From positions 6,974 through 37,085 of the forward strand of contig DHDR01000018.1 of assembly GCA_002399445.1 (NCBI GenBank): a DNA stretch of 30,112 nt, given 5' to 3'. The notes beneath the pieces were generated by a model. That model made no database searches, was not told the DNA's origin, and saw only the letters and a program-made list of their open reading frames with translations. This document shows positions 1 through 8,228 of this stretch, piece after piece. The stretch's first letter is position 1; each line of letters begins with the position of its first letter. The position numbers were made by a program, and so were the translations under genes. The stretch comes from Ruminococcaceae bacterium UBA4871 (GTDB taxonomy: Bacteria > Bacillota > Clostridia > Oscillospirales > Acutalibacteraceae).

Positions 1-11
1 TTTCTCCAATC

Positions 12-65
12 AAAAAAGAACAAACAACTGCTGCCAATCGGCTCCTCTGTTGTTTGCTCTTTTTA
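12..65 (-). terminator. Intrinsic terminator after the M23 peptidase gene
   Basis: Two arms rich in CAAACAAC/GTTGTTTG (about 12-28 and 49-64) form a long hairpin. Read on the minus strand it is followed by a run of Ts. It lies directly after the stop codon of the minus-strand peptidase gene and would end the ftsE-ftsX-peptidase transcript. Both flanks are A/T runs, so it may work in both directions. Confidence 0.75.
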
Positions 66-78
66 TTTTTTCAGTATA

Positions 79-1362
79 TTACACATAATTCATGGGATTC
101 ACTGGAGTACCATTTAAACGCACCTCAAAATGACAATGTGGTCCTGTGCTGTGGCCGGTGCTGCCGACATACCCGATAACCTGCCCTTTTGCCACCGTCT
201 GACCGGAACTAACTGCCACACTGCTCATATGCGCGCAAAGTGAAATGAGGCCATTTCCATGATCAATTGCAACAACATTGCCATAGCCCTCATACCCGGC
301 TCCTGCTCCGGCCATGACAACCGTGCCGCTGTCAGGTGCCACAATGGTAGAACCATAGCTGGCACCAATGTCAACACCTTTGTGCGGATGACTGTGTACT
401 TCATCCACCTGTCCAAAGTAGGTTGTAATGACTTGACAGCTTGGTACCGGCCATACCATTGACCCGCTGCCAATTGCACTGGCCCCTCCGCTTGTACTGG
501 CGGCAACTGAACTGCTGCCAACCGTCTTGGCACTCACACTTTTTTGTTGCTGAGACGCCTGCTTTTGTGCCAATTCCACTTTCTTCTTTTCCTGACTTGC
601 CTGGTAATCAGCATACCATTTATCAATTGCTTGGCTTGCCGCTTCTTCTTTCTGCGCAAAGTCATCACTTGCAGACTGCAGACTGCTTTCCTTGGCAGAC
701 ATATCGTTGATAACGCCCTGCGCCTCACGAACGAAACCGGACAGTTCCCCTTGTTTTTCCGAAACAGATGTTTTCGCATCGGCAGCAGCCTGTCGGTTCT
801 GCTTAATTGCCGTTTTCTGCTTTTTCACAGATGCCATTTCTGACTTTAGCAAATGAATCAACGAGGTGTCATGTGCAGTCACCATTTGCAAAGCTTCTAC
901 TTTATCCGCAAAATCATATACACTGTCCGCAGAAAGAAGAATTTCTAAGTTGCTGGCACCGCCAGACATATACAGCGCACACAGCCGTTTTTTAAGTCTT
1001 GCCGTATTGGCAGAAATGTTCTTTTGCTTATCCGCTATTTCATCTTGTGTTTTTAAAATCTTGGTATCCAATTCCTGAATTTGTTCATTGTATGTATCAA
1101 TTTGGTTCTGGAGCGTAGAAATCTGATTTTCCAGCGTATTTTTGTAATCGCTCTTTTTGTCCTTGTCTTGCCGCAGCTTAGCTAATTTACTGTCGTTTTC
1201 CTGCTTTTGCTGTGCATATTCAGCCTGCTTTTGTTTCAAAGAATCTATAGGATCGGCTGCATGTGCAGTCACCGTACAGGGTATAAACAACAAAGTTACC
1301 GCCATACACAACGCAGTGAAACCGCCGAATAGTTTATCTGCTTTCTTGCGATTACAAAACAG
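79..1362 (-). CDS. Murein hydrolase activator/peptidase: coiled coil plus LytM (M23) domain
   Basis: Exported peptidoglycan endopeptidase or amidase activator of the EnvC/PcsB type, probably driven by FtsEX. After a signal peptide ending near AHAADP comes a long Gln/Lys-rich coiled coil (about 220 residues), a Ser/Ala linker, and a C-terminal M23 domain with the zinc-binding HKGVD and HCHFEV motifs. The presence of both His motifs suggests an active enzyme. The start is unusual. The only good ribosome site (AAGGAGG, 1371-1377) lies inside the end of ftsX and points at a CTG codon at 1360-1362. That start gives 427 residues and supplies the basic n-region (NRKKADK) of the signal peptide. A TTG at 1311 and an ATG at 1305 have no such site and leave a signal peptide without positive charge. 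It overlaps ftsX by 11 bp, so the genes are translationally coupled. Function is confident; the start is inferred. Confidence 0.9.
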   Translation of the reverse strand: MFCNRKKADKLFGGFTALCMAVTLLFIPCTVTAHAADPIDSLKQKQAEYAQQKQENDSKLAKLRQDKDKKSDYKNTLENQISTLQNQIDTYNEQIQELDTKILKTQDEIADKQKNISANTARLKKRLCALYMSGGASNLEILLSADSVYDFADKVEALQMVTAHDTSLIHLLKSEMASVKKQKTAIKQNRQAAADAKTSVSEKQGELSGFVREAQGVINDMSAKESSLQSASDDFAQKEEAASQAIDKWYADYQASQEKKKVELAQKQASQQQKSVSAKTVGSSSVAASTSGGASAIGSGSMVWPVPSCQVITTYFGQVDEVHSHPHKGVDIGASYGSTIVAPDSGTVVMAGAGAGYEGYGNVVAIDHGNGLISLCAHMSSVAVSSGQTVAKGQVIGYVGSTGHSTGPHCHFEVRLNGTPVNPMNYV

Positions 1363-2260
1363 CGATAGATCCTCCTTCTTTTTTCAAGTAACGGCTGATG
1401 GATATGATGCTCCCCAAAGCACCAAATAAAGCGCCGATAATAACAAATAAGATGACAACTGGCACCATGATGGCATTGAGATTGACTACATTAAAGATAG
1501 CACTGATCCCCTGTGAACTGACAACAGAATAATAGATGAAATGCAACAGGCCTGACGCAATTGCGCCCGCCGCCACACCAATTGTCATGCCTTCCACTAA
1601 AAATGGTATTCGAATAAACCAGTTCGTGGCCCCCACTGATTTCATGATGCTGATTTCCAACCGGCGCGAATACATCGCAACATGAATGGTATTTGCAATA
1701 ATAAACAAAGAAACCAGACTGAGCGCAATGACGATCACCAAACCTACATTGGTGACAATCTTGTCCATATGCGTCAGCTTATTGGCAAGTTCCTGATAAT
1801 CATAAATTTTATCAACGCCGCTAATGGAAGTAATCTTTGCCGCAGTTTCCTTGTATTTTGACAAATCTTTCATAGAGATTCGGAACGCGTTGGGCAGCCA
1901 GTTGTTGTCACCGCCAAGCCCGTCCAGCAGGCTGGCATTCTGTTCACCGACCATTTTCCGCATTTCTTTCATCCCATCATCTTTAGAGATGAAATCACAC
2001 GTTGCCACATTATCCAGCTTGCGAATCTGATCCCCAACTTGAATGGCCTTCAGGGCCGGCACGTCTTGCTTTATGTAAACTTTAATAGAATTATTTCCTT
2101 CTACCATACTCATCGCAATTTTGATATTCCAGCTAAAAAGGATAGATGCACCGGTCACCAACAGACAACTCAGCAGCACCGCTACCGATGCAAGTGACAT
2201 GGTGCGGTTTGTCCAAATATTTTTAAGTCCTTCTTTCAGCAGGTAGCTAAAGTGTTTCAT
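1352..2260 (-). CDS. ftsX: Cell division protein FtsX
   Basis: Permease-like subunit of the FtsEX complex, 302 residues, a normal length. An N-terminal cytoplasmic stretch leads into a first membrane helix (about residues 22-42). An extracellular domain of about 120 residues follows, and then three more membrane helices (about 172-195, 225-245 and 265-290), which is the four-helix FtsX layout. The MKSVGATNWFIRIPF stretch between helices 2 and 3 is characteristic of the FtsX/MacB permease fold. FtsX carries the ATP-driven signal of FtsE to an extracellular wall hydrolase; the coiled-coil M23 protein encoded next is the obvious partner. The start ATG overlaps the ftsE stop (ATGA), so the two are translationally coupled. 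The ribosome site of the next gene sits inside its last codons. Confidence 0.95.
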   Translation of the reverse strand: MKHFSYLLKEGLKNIWTNRTMSLASVAVLLSCLLVTGASILFSWNIKIAMSMVEGNNSIKVYIKQDVPALKAIQVGDQIRKLDNVATCDFISKDDGMKEMRKMVGEQNASLLDGLGGDNNWLPNAFRISMKDLSKYKETAAKITSISGVDKIYDYQELANKLTHMDKIVTNVGLVIVIALSLVSLFIIANTIHVAMYSRRLEISIMKSVGATNWFIRIPFLVEGMTIGVAAGAIASGLLHFIYYSVVSSQGISAIFNVVNLNAIMVPVVILFVIIGALFGALGSIISISRYLKKEGGSIAVL

Positions 2261-2940
2261 AGTTCTGCCTCCTCCAATTCCTTGGTATCAGCCACAATTC
2301 GGCCTGCATGAATTTCCACAACACGCTTCTGAAAATGTTTGACAAGACTGTGCTCATGAGTAACCATCAAAATAGTTGTCCCCCGCAGATTAATTTCACT
2401 GAGTAAGTCGACAATTTCAAACGAAAGAGCCGGATCAATATTGCCGGTCGGCTCATCTGCCAAAATCATATCCGGATTATTGACCAGCGCACGTGCCAAT
2501 CCGACCCGCTGCTGTTCGCCGCCGGACAACTCTGCCGGATAGCAATCTCCCTTATCCTGCAAATCAATCAGTCCAAGGATATAAGGAACCCGCTTTTTAA
2601 TTTCTCGGTTCCCAGCACCGACCACATGCATGGCAAATGCTACATTTTCAAAAACAGTCATCTTCGGAATCAGGCGAAAATCCTGAAACACCATGCCCAT
2701 ATTGCGGCGCAGATAAGGGACATCACGCCGTTTGATACCTATTAAATTCTGCCCGTTTACCGTCAGTTCGCCCCCGTCCGGCCTTTCCTCGCAGGTAATC
2801 AGTTTGAGCAGGGTGCTTTTCCCTGCTCCGGAGGAACCGACAATAAATACAAATTCGCCTTTTTCTACCTGCAGGTTTACATCATACAAAGCATGTGTTC
2901 CGTTAGGATAGGTTTTACTTATATGTTTAAGCTCGATCAA
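2257..2940 (-). CDS. ftsE: Cell division ATP-binding protein FtsE
   Basis: ABC ATPase that pairs with FtsX at the division septum. With a TTG start at 2938-2940 the protein has 227 residues, the usual FtsE size, and begins fMIELKHISKTYPNG as in other FtsE proteins. GGAG lies 7 bases upstream of that TTG. The reading frame stays open further upstream, but that extension does not look like FtsE. Visible motifs are Walker A GSSGAGKST (about 35-43), signature LSGGEQQR, Walker B ILADEP and the MVTHEH switch. It is the first gene of an ftsE-ftsX-peptidase operon. I saw no convincing promoter in the 264 bp to the next gene. Confidence 0.95.
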   Translation of the reverse strand: MIELKHISKTYPNGTHALYDVNLQVEKGEFVFIVGSSGAGKSTLLKLITCEERPDGGELTVNGQNLIGIKRRDVPYLRRNMGMVFQDFRLIPKMTVFENVAFAMHVVGAGNREIKKRVPYILGLIDLQDKGDCYPAELSGGEQQRVGLARALVNNPDMILADEPTGNIDPALSFEIVDLLSEINLRGTTILMVTHEHSLVKHFQKRVVEIHAGRIVADTKELEEAEL

Positions 2941-3170
2941 ACAGACCGCTCCATTCTTCTCAATCACTAAATTTTTGATTATCGTTGCAGAAAAAATCTC
3001 CCATATATACACATAGACATAATATCATATATTTCGCAATGATAATTCTTTATGAGAAGCAATCTGTAATCATTTTGTAAACTACAGGCGTCTGCAGCAG
3101 AACTGGATAAAAAGCTGCATTTTTATGGATTTTCTCGTTGTAATAAAGGCTTTTTTAACTAAATAGCAGA

Positions 3171-3200
3171 AAGAGCAGCTGCACATGTACAGCTGCTCTT
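3171..3200 (-). terminator. Hairpin after the CdaR-like gene
   Basis: A perfect 11-bp stem (AAGAGCAGCTG with CAGCTGCTCTT) and an 8-base loop, immediately downstream of the minus-strand regulator gene. The following minus-strand sequence is only moderately T-rich, so it is a probable rather than certain intrinsic terminator. Confidence 0.6.
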
Positions 3201-3204
3201 GTTG

Positions 3205-4290
3205 TTAAAACTTTGCAGGATTGGAATCTAAGTATTTCTTAACCATCAGAGCGACCTTGAAAACGATGGCATCCTCAAATTCACGGAGATCCAGTCCGGT
3301 AATTTTTTTAATCTTTTCCAACCGATACACCAGAGTATTGCGGTGCACAAACAGTTTCCGGCTGGTTTCTGAAACATTAAGGTTGTTTTCAAAGAAGCGC
3401 TGAATCGTAAACAGTGTCTCATGATCGAGACTGTCGATGCTGCCTTTCTGAAAAACTTCCTTTAAGAACATTTCGCAAAGCGTTGTCGGCAGCTGATAAA
3501 TCAAGCGGGCAATTCCCAGATTATCATAGCGGACAATGTTGCGCTCGGTATCAAAGACTTTGCCCACTTCCAGTGCTACCTGAGCTTCCTTAAAGGAACG
3601 TGCAAGGTCTTTAACACCCTCCACCGGTGTGCCAATTCCAACGACGCAGTGTGTATAAAACTCACTGGAAAGCGTGTCTACAATTGAACTTGCCAGTTTC
3701 GCTAAATCCTTGCTGTCAATACCGGGCTGTATTTCCTTAACCAAGGCAATATCATTTTCATTAATATTGATGACAAAATCCTTATTTTTGTCAGGGAACA
3801 AATTCTGAATGACGTCATATGCCGCCACATCCGTTTTGTTCGTTATTTTGATCAGCATACATACGCGGCTGACATCATTGTCAAAATGCAGTTCACGCGC
3901 TTTAAGGTAGATATCTCCCGGCAGAATATTATCTAGGATCACATTCTTCACAAAGTTGCTGCGGTCATATTTTTCATCGTAATACTGTTTGATGCTCGAA
4001 AGGGAAACGGCCAGTAAAGCCGCATAGCGTGCAGCCTCAGGGTCTGTCCCCAGCACAAAGACAGCATACTCCGGCCGTGGCATATTGCCAAAAGATTTAT
4101 AAGTATAGCCATTGACCACAAAAGTTTCCTGTGATGTCAATAACTCTGGAGTAACACTTTCATTCACTTCGCCAATACGGCCCAATTCGCTGCAGGCAAT
4201 AATCACAGACGTTTCATCAATGACGCCGATCGTTCGGTCAATCGCGTCACGCATTTGATGAATCACGCCCTGAAATAATCTGTTGGACAT
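3205..4290 (-). CDS. PucR/CdaR-family transcriptional regulator
   Basis: Cytoplasmic DNA-binding regulator, 361 residues from the chosen start. The N-terminal part (MSNRLFQGVIHQMRDAI...) resembles the putative sugar-diacid recognition region of CdaR proteins. The middle resembles the GGDEF-like fold of the PucR family. The C-terminus carries the PucR helix-turn-helix, with SETSRKLFVHRNTLVYRLEK as the recognition part. The start is one of three in-frame ATGs (4327-4329, 4297-4299, 4288-4290). The last two share an AAGGCGGGG ribosome site and the last gives the family-typical N-terminus. A good promoter lies upstream. It is adjacent to an orphan sugar-importer ATPase, so carbohydrate control is plausible, but no effector can be read from the sequence. 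Confidence 0.85.
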   Translation of the reverse strand: MSNRLFQGVIHQMRDAIDRTIGVIDETSVIIACSELGRIGEVNESVTPELLTSQETFVVNGYTYKSFGNMPRPEYAVFVLGTDPEAARYAALLAVSLSSIKQYYDEKYDRSNFVKNVILDNILPGDIYLKARELHFDNDVSRVCMLIKITNKTDVAAYDVIQNLFPDKNKDFVININENDIALVKEIQPGIDSKDLAKLASSIVDTLSSEFYTHCVVGIGTPVEGVKDLARSFKEAQVALEVGKVFDTERNIVRYDNLGIARLIYQLPTTLCEMFLKEVFQKGSIDSLDHETLFTIQRFFENNLNVSETSRKLFVHRNTLVYRLEKIKKITGLDLREFEDAIVFKVALMVKKYLDSNPAKF

Positions 4291-4430
4291 TACAAACATC
4301 CCCGCCTTTTCATAGTTATTCAATTGCATTTCATGCAGTTTTGGCAGCCTGAGCCCATTCTATTCTATGCAGAAATGTAAAAATGGAAATTTAAATGAAG
4401 TAAGACAAAAAGCAAACATACCCTTATATA

Positions 4431-4459
4431 ATTTTACATACTTTTGCGCTAATTTTCAA
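4431..4459 (-). promoter_or_regulatory. Promoter of the CdaR-like gene
   Basis: On the minus strand, TTGAAA and TAAAAT are separated by exactly 17 bases, a good sigma-A-type promoter about 140 bases before the start codon. It lies between the msmK terminator and the regulator gene, so the regulator has its own transcription unit. Confidence 0.6.
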
Positions 4460-4514
4460 CTGTTTTCTAAAAGAATTCATAAATTCTTATTGATTACCCT
4501 TTATAAACAGCCAA

Positions 4515-4543
4515 AAAGAAAAGGGCTGGAGAGTTGCAGCCCT
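4515..4543 (-). terminator. Intrinsic terminator after the MsmK-like gene
   Basis: A 7-bp stem AGGGCTG/CAGCCCT (4522-4528 with 4537-4543) is followed on the minus strand by TTTCTTTTT. It lies about 25 bases beyond the stop codon of the ATPase gene. A second pairing (CTGGAG/CTCCAG) overlaps it. Confidence 0.75.
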
Positions 4544-4566
4544 CCAGTCCAGTAAAAATTGCCCGT

Positions 4567-5679
4567 TCAATTCATAATGGTGATTTCGGAATCTTTATCA
4601 AACAGATGCGCCTTGCTCATATCCAAAGCGATTTTAATCGTATCATTGCTCTTTGCAGTAGACGTCGGCTCAACACGGGCTGTCAGGTTGCTACCCTCAC
4701 AAGTGAGATACAAGTAAGTTTCAGCGCCCATTAGCTCGGTGACATCGACCTGCGCTTCCACCATATATTCCGAATGACTTTCCAAAAAGTCCGGATCATC
4801 ATGTACATCTTCCGGACGGATACCAAAGACAACATCTTTTCCGACATAGGAATCCAGCTGACCATCTTTAACTTTTGATGCCGGGATCGGAAGGCTGTAC
4901 TTACTAAAGCTGACGGTAAAGCCATTGGCAGCTTTGTCAATCTTTGCGTCTATGAAGTTCATCTGCGGGCTGCCCATAAATCCTGCGACAAATTCGTTGA
5001 CTGGCAAATCGTACAAATTCTGCGGGCTGTCCACCTGCTGAATCACGCCGTCCTTCATCACCACGATTCGGTCGCCCATGGTCATTGCTTCCGTTTGGTC
5101 ATGCGTAACATAGATGAATGTTGTACCCAGCCGTTTGTGCAGCTTACTGATCTCGGTACGCATCTGGGCACGCAGCTTTGCATCAAGGTTTGACAGCGGC
5201 TCATCCAAAAGGAAGACCTTCGGGTCACGAACAATTGCCCGGCCCAAAGCAACACGCTGGCGCTGGCCGCCAGACAACGCTTTCGGCTTCCGGTCAAGAA
5301 GATGAGAAATGTCAAGGATGCGGGCTGCTTCTTCCACTCTGGCTTTAATTTCATCCTTCGGTACTTTGCGCAGTTTCAAGCCAAACGCCATATTGTCAAA
5401 TACCGTCATGTGCGGATACAAGGCATAGTTCTGGAACACCATTGCAATATCGCGGTCTTTCGGTGCAATATCATTGGCAAGAGTATCACCGATATATAAC
5501 TCTCCTTTTGAAATTTCCTCCAAGCCTGCAATCATTCGCAGAGTAGTAGATTTTCCGCATCCGGAAGGACCAACCAAAATAATGAATTCTTTATCAGCAA
5601 TCTCCAGATTGAAATCACTAACAGCCTGCACACCGCCACTATAAATCTTGTAAACATGCTTCAGGGTTACGCTTGCCAT
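4567..5679 (-). CDS. Sugar ABC importer ATPase (MsmK/UgpC type)
   Basis: ATP-hydrolysing subunit of CUT1-type carbohydrate importers, 370 residues. The N-terminal ATPase domain has Walker A GPSGCGKST (about 37-45), signature LSGGQRQ, Walker B VFLLDEP and THDQTEAM. The C-terminal part (from about 240) is the TOBE/OB regulatory region typical of MalK/MsmK. The start is the second ATG (MASVTLKHVYKIY), 9 bases from AGGAGG; an ATG 6 bases upstream is too close to that site. No permease or binding-protein gene is nearby, which fits MsmK-type ATPases that serve several sugar importers from a separate locus. It appears monocistronic, with its own promoter candidate and terminator. The sugar cannot be predicted. 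Confidence 0.9.
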   Translation of the reverse strand: MASVTLKHVYKIYSGGVQAVSDFNLEIADKEFIILVGPSGCGKSTTLRMIAGLEEISKGELYIGDTLANDIAPKDRDIAMVFQNYALYPHMTVFDNMAFGLKLRKVPKDEIKARVEEAARILDISHLLDRKPKALSGGQRQRVALGRAIVRDPKVFLLDEPLSNLDAKLRAQMRTEISKLHKRLGTTFIYVTHDQTEAMTMGDRIVVMKDGVIQQVDSPQNLYDLPVNEFVAGFMGSPQMNFIDAKIDKAANGFTVSFSKYSLPIPASKVKDGQLDSYVGKDVVFGIRPEDVHDDPDFLESHSEYMVEAQVDVTELMGAETYLYLTCEGSNLTARVEPTSTAKSNDTIKIALDMSKAHLFDKDSEITIMN

Positions 5680-5724
5680 AAACATGAACCTCCTGTTATT
5701 TCATTCTTTCCAACCAACAATCTT

Positions 5725-5753
5725 ATCATAGCAGAAGGGATACCGTGTGTATA
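5725..5753 (-). promoter_or_regulatory. Candidate promoter of the MsmK-like gene
   Basis: On the minus strand, TATACA is followed after 17 bases by TATGAT, about 45 bases before the start codon. The -35 is a weak match and the -10 is good. Confidence 0.4.
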
Positions 5754-5882
5754 CCCGTGTTTTATCCAAACTTGCCTACCCCTGTTTATGGAATTCTTCT
5801 AAAATCCAAAAATTGTGGTTGGAATTTGTCCAATTTGTAAATGCCACTTTTCAAAATTTCCTTCACTTTTTTAGTTAAAATA

Positions 5883-6599
5883 TCAATTTGAGGCTTTCAG
5901 CAGAAGGTCTGCTTCTTCTGCCGTCAGGCTGCGGCAGCTGCCTTCCGGCAGATTTTCCGGCAAGCACAATTTGCCGAATCCAGTGCGGCAAAGCGCTGTT
6001 ACATGACTGCCTGCCGCCGCAAACATACGCTTGACCTGATGGTATTTCCCCTCCCGAATCTGGATTTCATACAGCGGTGCTGCACCGTCTTCCAGCAAAC
6101 AGAGTTTTGCCGGCAGACAAACAAAATCCGAAAGCTCCAATCCTTTAGCAAACTGCTTTTCTGCGCCAGACGGCAGCGGACAGCTCAGCCGTGCCCTATA
6201 GGTTTTCCACACATGATGCTGCGGGGAAAGGAGCTGATGCGCCAGCATGCCATTATCTGTCAGCAAAAGCAGCCCCGTGGTATCTTTGTCCAACCGACCG
6301 ACAGGCTGAATCCCGCGGCGCAGAAGTTTCGGGGGCACCAAGTCCATCACAGTCTGTTGTTTGGTATCTTTCGCCGCTGTCAGCACACCAGCCGGTTTAT
6401 GCATCATCAAATAAACAAATTTTTGGTATCCAATCGGCTTTCCCTGCAGCGTCACATGATTAGGATCTACTTTCTGTGCCGGGTCGTACAAAGGTTGTCC
6501 GCAGAGGCAGGCGGCACCCTGCCGCACCAGTACAGCTGCCTCACGGCGGCTGATGCCGGTCTGAAGCGCCAGCAGTTTATCCAGCCGCATCTGTGTCAT
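5883..6599 (-). CDS. 16S rRNA pseudouridine synthase, RsuA family
   Basis: Isomerises a uridine in ribosomal RNA to pseudouridine. The 238-residue protein has an N-terminal S4 RNA-binding domain (about residues 4-50, MRLDKLLALQTGISRREA) followed by the RsuA/RluB/E/F catalytic domain. The catalytic Asp is in GRLDKDTTGLLLLTDNG (about Asp104). The HKPAGVLTA stretch and the terminal PEN/EGSCR region also fit. The start is the ATG 8 bases from GAGGA; an ATG five codons upstream overlaps that site. It is a single gene with a strong promoter. The exact target uridine (516-type or other) is not determinable here. Confidence 0.9.
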   Translation of the reverse strand: MTQMRLDKLLALQTGISRREAAVLVRQGAACLCGQPLYDPAQKVDPNHVTLQGKPIGYQKFVYLMMHKPAGVLTAAKDTKQQTVMDLVPPKLLRRGIQPVGRLDKDTTGLLLLTDNGMLAHQLLSPQHHVWKTYRARLSCPLPSGAEKQFAKGLELSDFVCLPAKLCLLEDGAAPLYEIQIREGKYHQVKRMFAAAGSHVTALCRTGFGKLCLPENLPEGSCRSLTAEEADLLLKASN

Positions 6600-6643
6600 C
6601 AAAGCATTCCTCATTTCTGTATGATTGAATTCCTTATATGGTG

Positions 6644-6672
6644 ATTATACTGGACCAAACTGCAGAATACAA
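6644..6672 (-). promoter_or_regulatory. Promoter of the pseudouridine synthase gene
   Basis: On the minus strand, TTGTAT and a perfect TATAAT are separated by 17 bases, about 45 bases upstream of the start codon. Confidence 0.65.
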
Positions 6673-6711
6673 CTGCAAGGACCAAAAGAGCCGCTTTTCA
6701 GTCTTCGTCAG

Positions 6712-7152
6712 TTACCTCCGACAAATGGGCTTCATGAAACCGTCCAGCGCCGCTGTGGAAATATCCCCTCCCACAATTTTCCCTTTATAAATTAAAAGTG
6801 TGGCATGGACTTCCTCTTTTCCTGTATAATTTTTCACACGATACACATACTGTTTGCATGTCTTTCCAGCAACTTTTTTCAAGTCAAATCCGGCCTGTTC
6901 ATTTAGTTTATTGTAGTTTTGGTATACTTTTGAAAACGTGGCGGGTATGGCAACGTCTCGAACCGATAAGGGTTCCTGCTCCACCTGCCATCCGCATTTC
7001 GTCAGGAAGTTGATTCGGTCACTGTTCTGCGCCCCTGGAATCCCCCTTTCTGCTCCTGCAGCACTAATCAAAAAGAAAATTGCTGCCACAAGCACGGCCG
7101 CTGCCACTGCTAAAAAGAGTTTCCGTTTTACTCCATGGAAAGAAATTGTCAC
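6712..7152 (-). CDS. DUF4830-type membrane-anchored protein
   Basis: Short protein of unknown function, 146 residues from a GTG start. One N-terminal membrane segment (AVAAAVLVAAIFFLISAAG) is followed by an extracytoplasmic domain with the features I associate with DUF4830: FLTKCGWQVE near its start, AIPATFSKVYQNYNKLNEQAG in the middle, and KIVGGDISTAALDGFM at the end. The GTG is 7 bases from GGAGG. An upstream ATG in the same frame overlaps that site and would add six unlikely residues. It is divergently transcribed from the D,D-carboxypeptidase gene. Two Cys residues (in KCGW and PICRR) could form a disulfide. The family call is from memory of its pattern and no function should be assumed. 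Confidence 0.7.
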   Translation of the reverse strand: MTISFHGVKRKLFLAVAAAVLVAAIFFLISAAGAERGIPGAQNSDRINFLTKCGWQVEQEPLSVRDVAIPATFSKVYQNYNKLNEQAGFDLKKVAGKTCKQYVYRVKNYTGKEEVHATLLIYKGKIVGGDISTAALDGFMKPICRR

Positions 7153-7237
7153 AGTTTCACCTCCAAACATTCTAAAATATACGAAAAATATACATTCAAG
7201 AAGGATAAAAGCTTTTAAAGATTTTTATAGTCGAAAG

Positions 7238-7246
7238 TGTTATAAT
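7238..7246 (+). promoter_or_regulatory. Extended -10 promoter of the carboxypeptidase gene
   Basis: TGTTATAAT is an exact extended -10 (TGnTATAAT), about 34 bases before the start codon. No good -35 is seen at the usual distance, as is normal for extended -10 promoters. Confidence 0.5.
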
Positions 7247-7279
7247 ATAGCTCATTGATTAAATCTAAGGAGTATTTCT

Positions 7280-8080
7280 ATGTCAAAATATCAACCGAGA
7301 AGATTGGAAAAAGTTTCAACAAACTACCAGAGAAGGAAGAGAAATCGTTTCCACCATGCTGTGATTCTTGCATGCTGTGTCGCTGTAATTGCCGGAGTCG
7401 CTGTCAGTGCCCACGCTTTACTGCGTTTTCCCCCTTCCAATTCTCATAAATCTGTACCGACTGTCGCTTCTACCGCCCCCTCCCATACTGCTGCTGTCTC
7501 TGCTTCGCCTGCCTCACCGGTAAATAAAAATTCATGGGAGCTTCGGCTTGTGAATACAACCCATCCGCTGCCGCAAAATTTCACCGTTAAAACTTCCCCT
7601 GTCGGCAACGCCCGTTTTGATTCTCGAGCTGCCGGTACCCTAAAGAAAATGATTGCCGATTGTAATAAGAACGGAAACCATCTGCTGATCTGTTCTGCTT
7701 ACCGGAGTATCAGTTACCAGACAACACTTTATAAAACCGAAATTCGAAAAGCAGCAAGCCATGGTGCTGCAGATGCCGCTTCTGAAGCAGCCACAGTGGT
7801 TGCAAAACCGGGTACCAGTGAGCATAACCTGGGGCTTGCCGTGGATTTCGGCAGCATTAAAAACGAACTCTGTGATGAAACATTTGAGAAAACACCGGAA
7901 AGTAAGTGGCTAGTGAAGAATGCATATAAATATGGGTTCATTCTCCGTTACCAAAAAGGAAAAGAAAACTTGACCGGCATCATTTATGAACCATGGCATT
8001 ACCGCTATGTCGGCGCTGCAGCGGCAAAGGAAATGCGTGAAAAGCATCTTTGTTTGGAAGAATATTTAGGGCAGGCATAA
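7280..8080 (+). CDS. D-alanyl-D-alanine carboxypeptidase, VanY/M15B family
   Basis: Zinc peptidase that trims the terminal D-Ala from peptidoglycan stem peptides outside the membrane, 266 residues. A basic N-terminus and one membrane segment (about 27-48) anchor it. A Ser/Ala/Pro-rich linker follows to about residue 80. The catalytic domain shows SAYRS, GTSEHNLGLAVDF (zinc ligands about His182 and Asp189) and EPWHYRYVG (catalytic Glu about 237, zinc His240). All expected metal and catalytic residues are present. The start ATG is 7 bases from AAGGAG. The gene has its own promoter and terminator. In a genome without van genes this family does ordinary wall maturation, and nothing here indicates vancomycin resistance. 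Confidence 0.92.
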   Translation: MSKYQPRRLEKVSTNYQRRKRNRFHHAVILACCVAVIAGVAVSAHALLRFPPSNSHKSVPTVASTAPSHTAAVSASPASPVNKNSWELRLVNTTHPLPQNFTVKTSPVGNARFDSRAAGTLKKMIADCNKNGNHLLICSAYRSISYQTTLYKTEIRKAASHGAADAASEAATVVAKPGTSEHNLGLAVDFGSIKNELCDETFEKTPESKWLVKNAYKYGFILRYQKGKENLTGIIYEPWHYRYVGAAAAKEMREKHLCLEEYLGQA

Positions 8081-8087
8081 GAAGTTG

Positions 8088-8119
8088 AAAAAAAGGCTGA
8101 CAATGGACAGCCTTTTTTT
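8088..8119 (+). terminator. Bidirectional intrinsic terminator
   Basis: AAAAAAAGGCTG and CAGCCTTTTTTT form a 12-bp stem with an 8-base loop, with A and T runs on the two sides. It ends the plus-strand carboxypeptidase transcript and can also stop the converging EF-G-like transcript. Confidence 0.85.
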
Positions 8120-8228
8120 ATTTGAAAATATATTTTTACTTGATTATTCTCACTCGACTTGTTGCATAGGTAATACGGCGTTGATGAATGGAAAAATCTC
8201 TTTGTAGAATTGTTATGCCGGATGCCGG

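Noticed and set aside
7280..8080. Vancomycin-resistance vanY
   Set aside because: The catalytic family matches, but no vanR/S/H/A/X-type genes are nearby; this is an ordinary wall carboxypeptidase.
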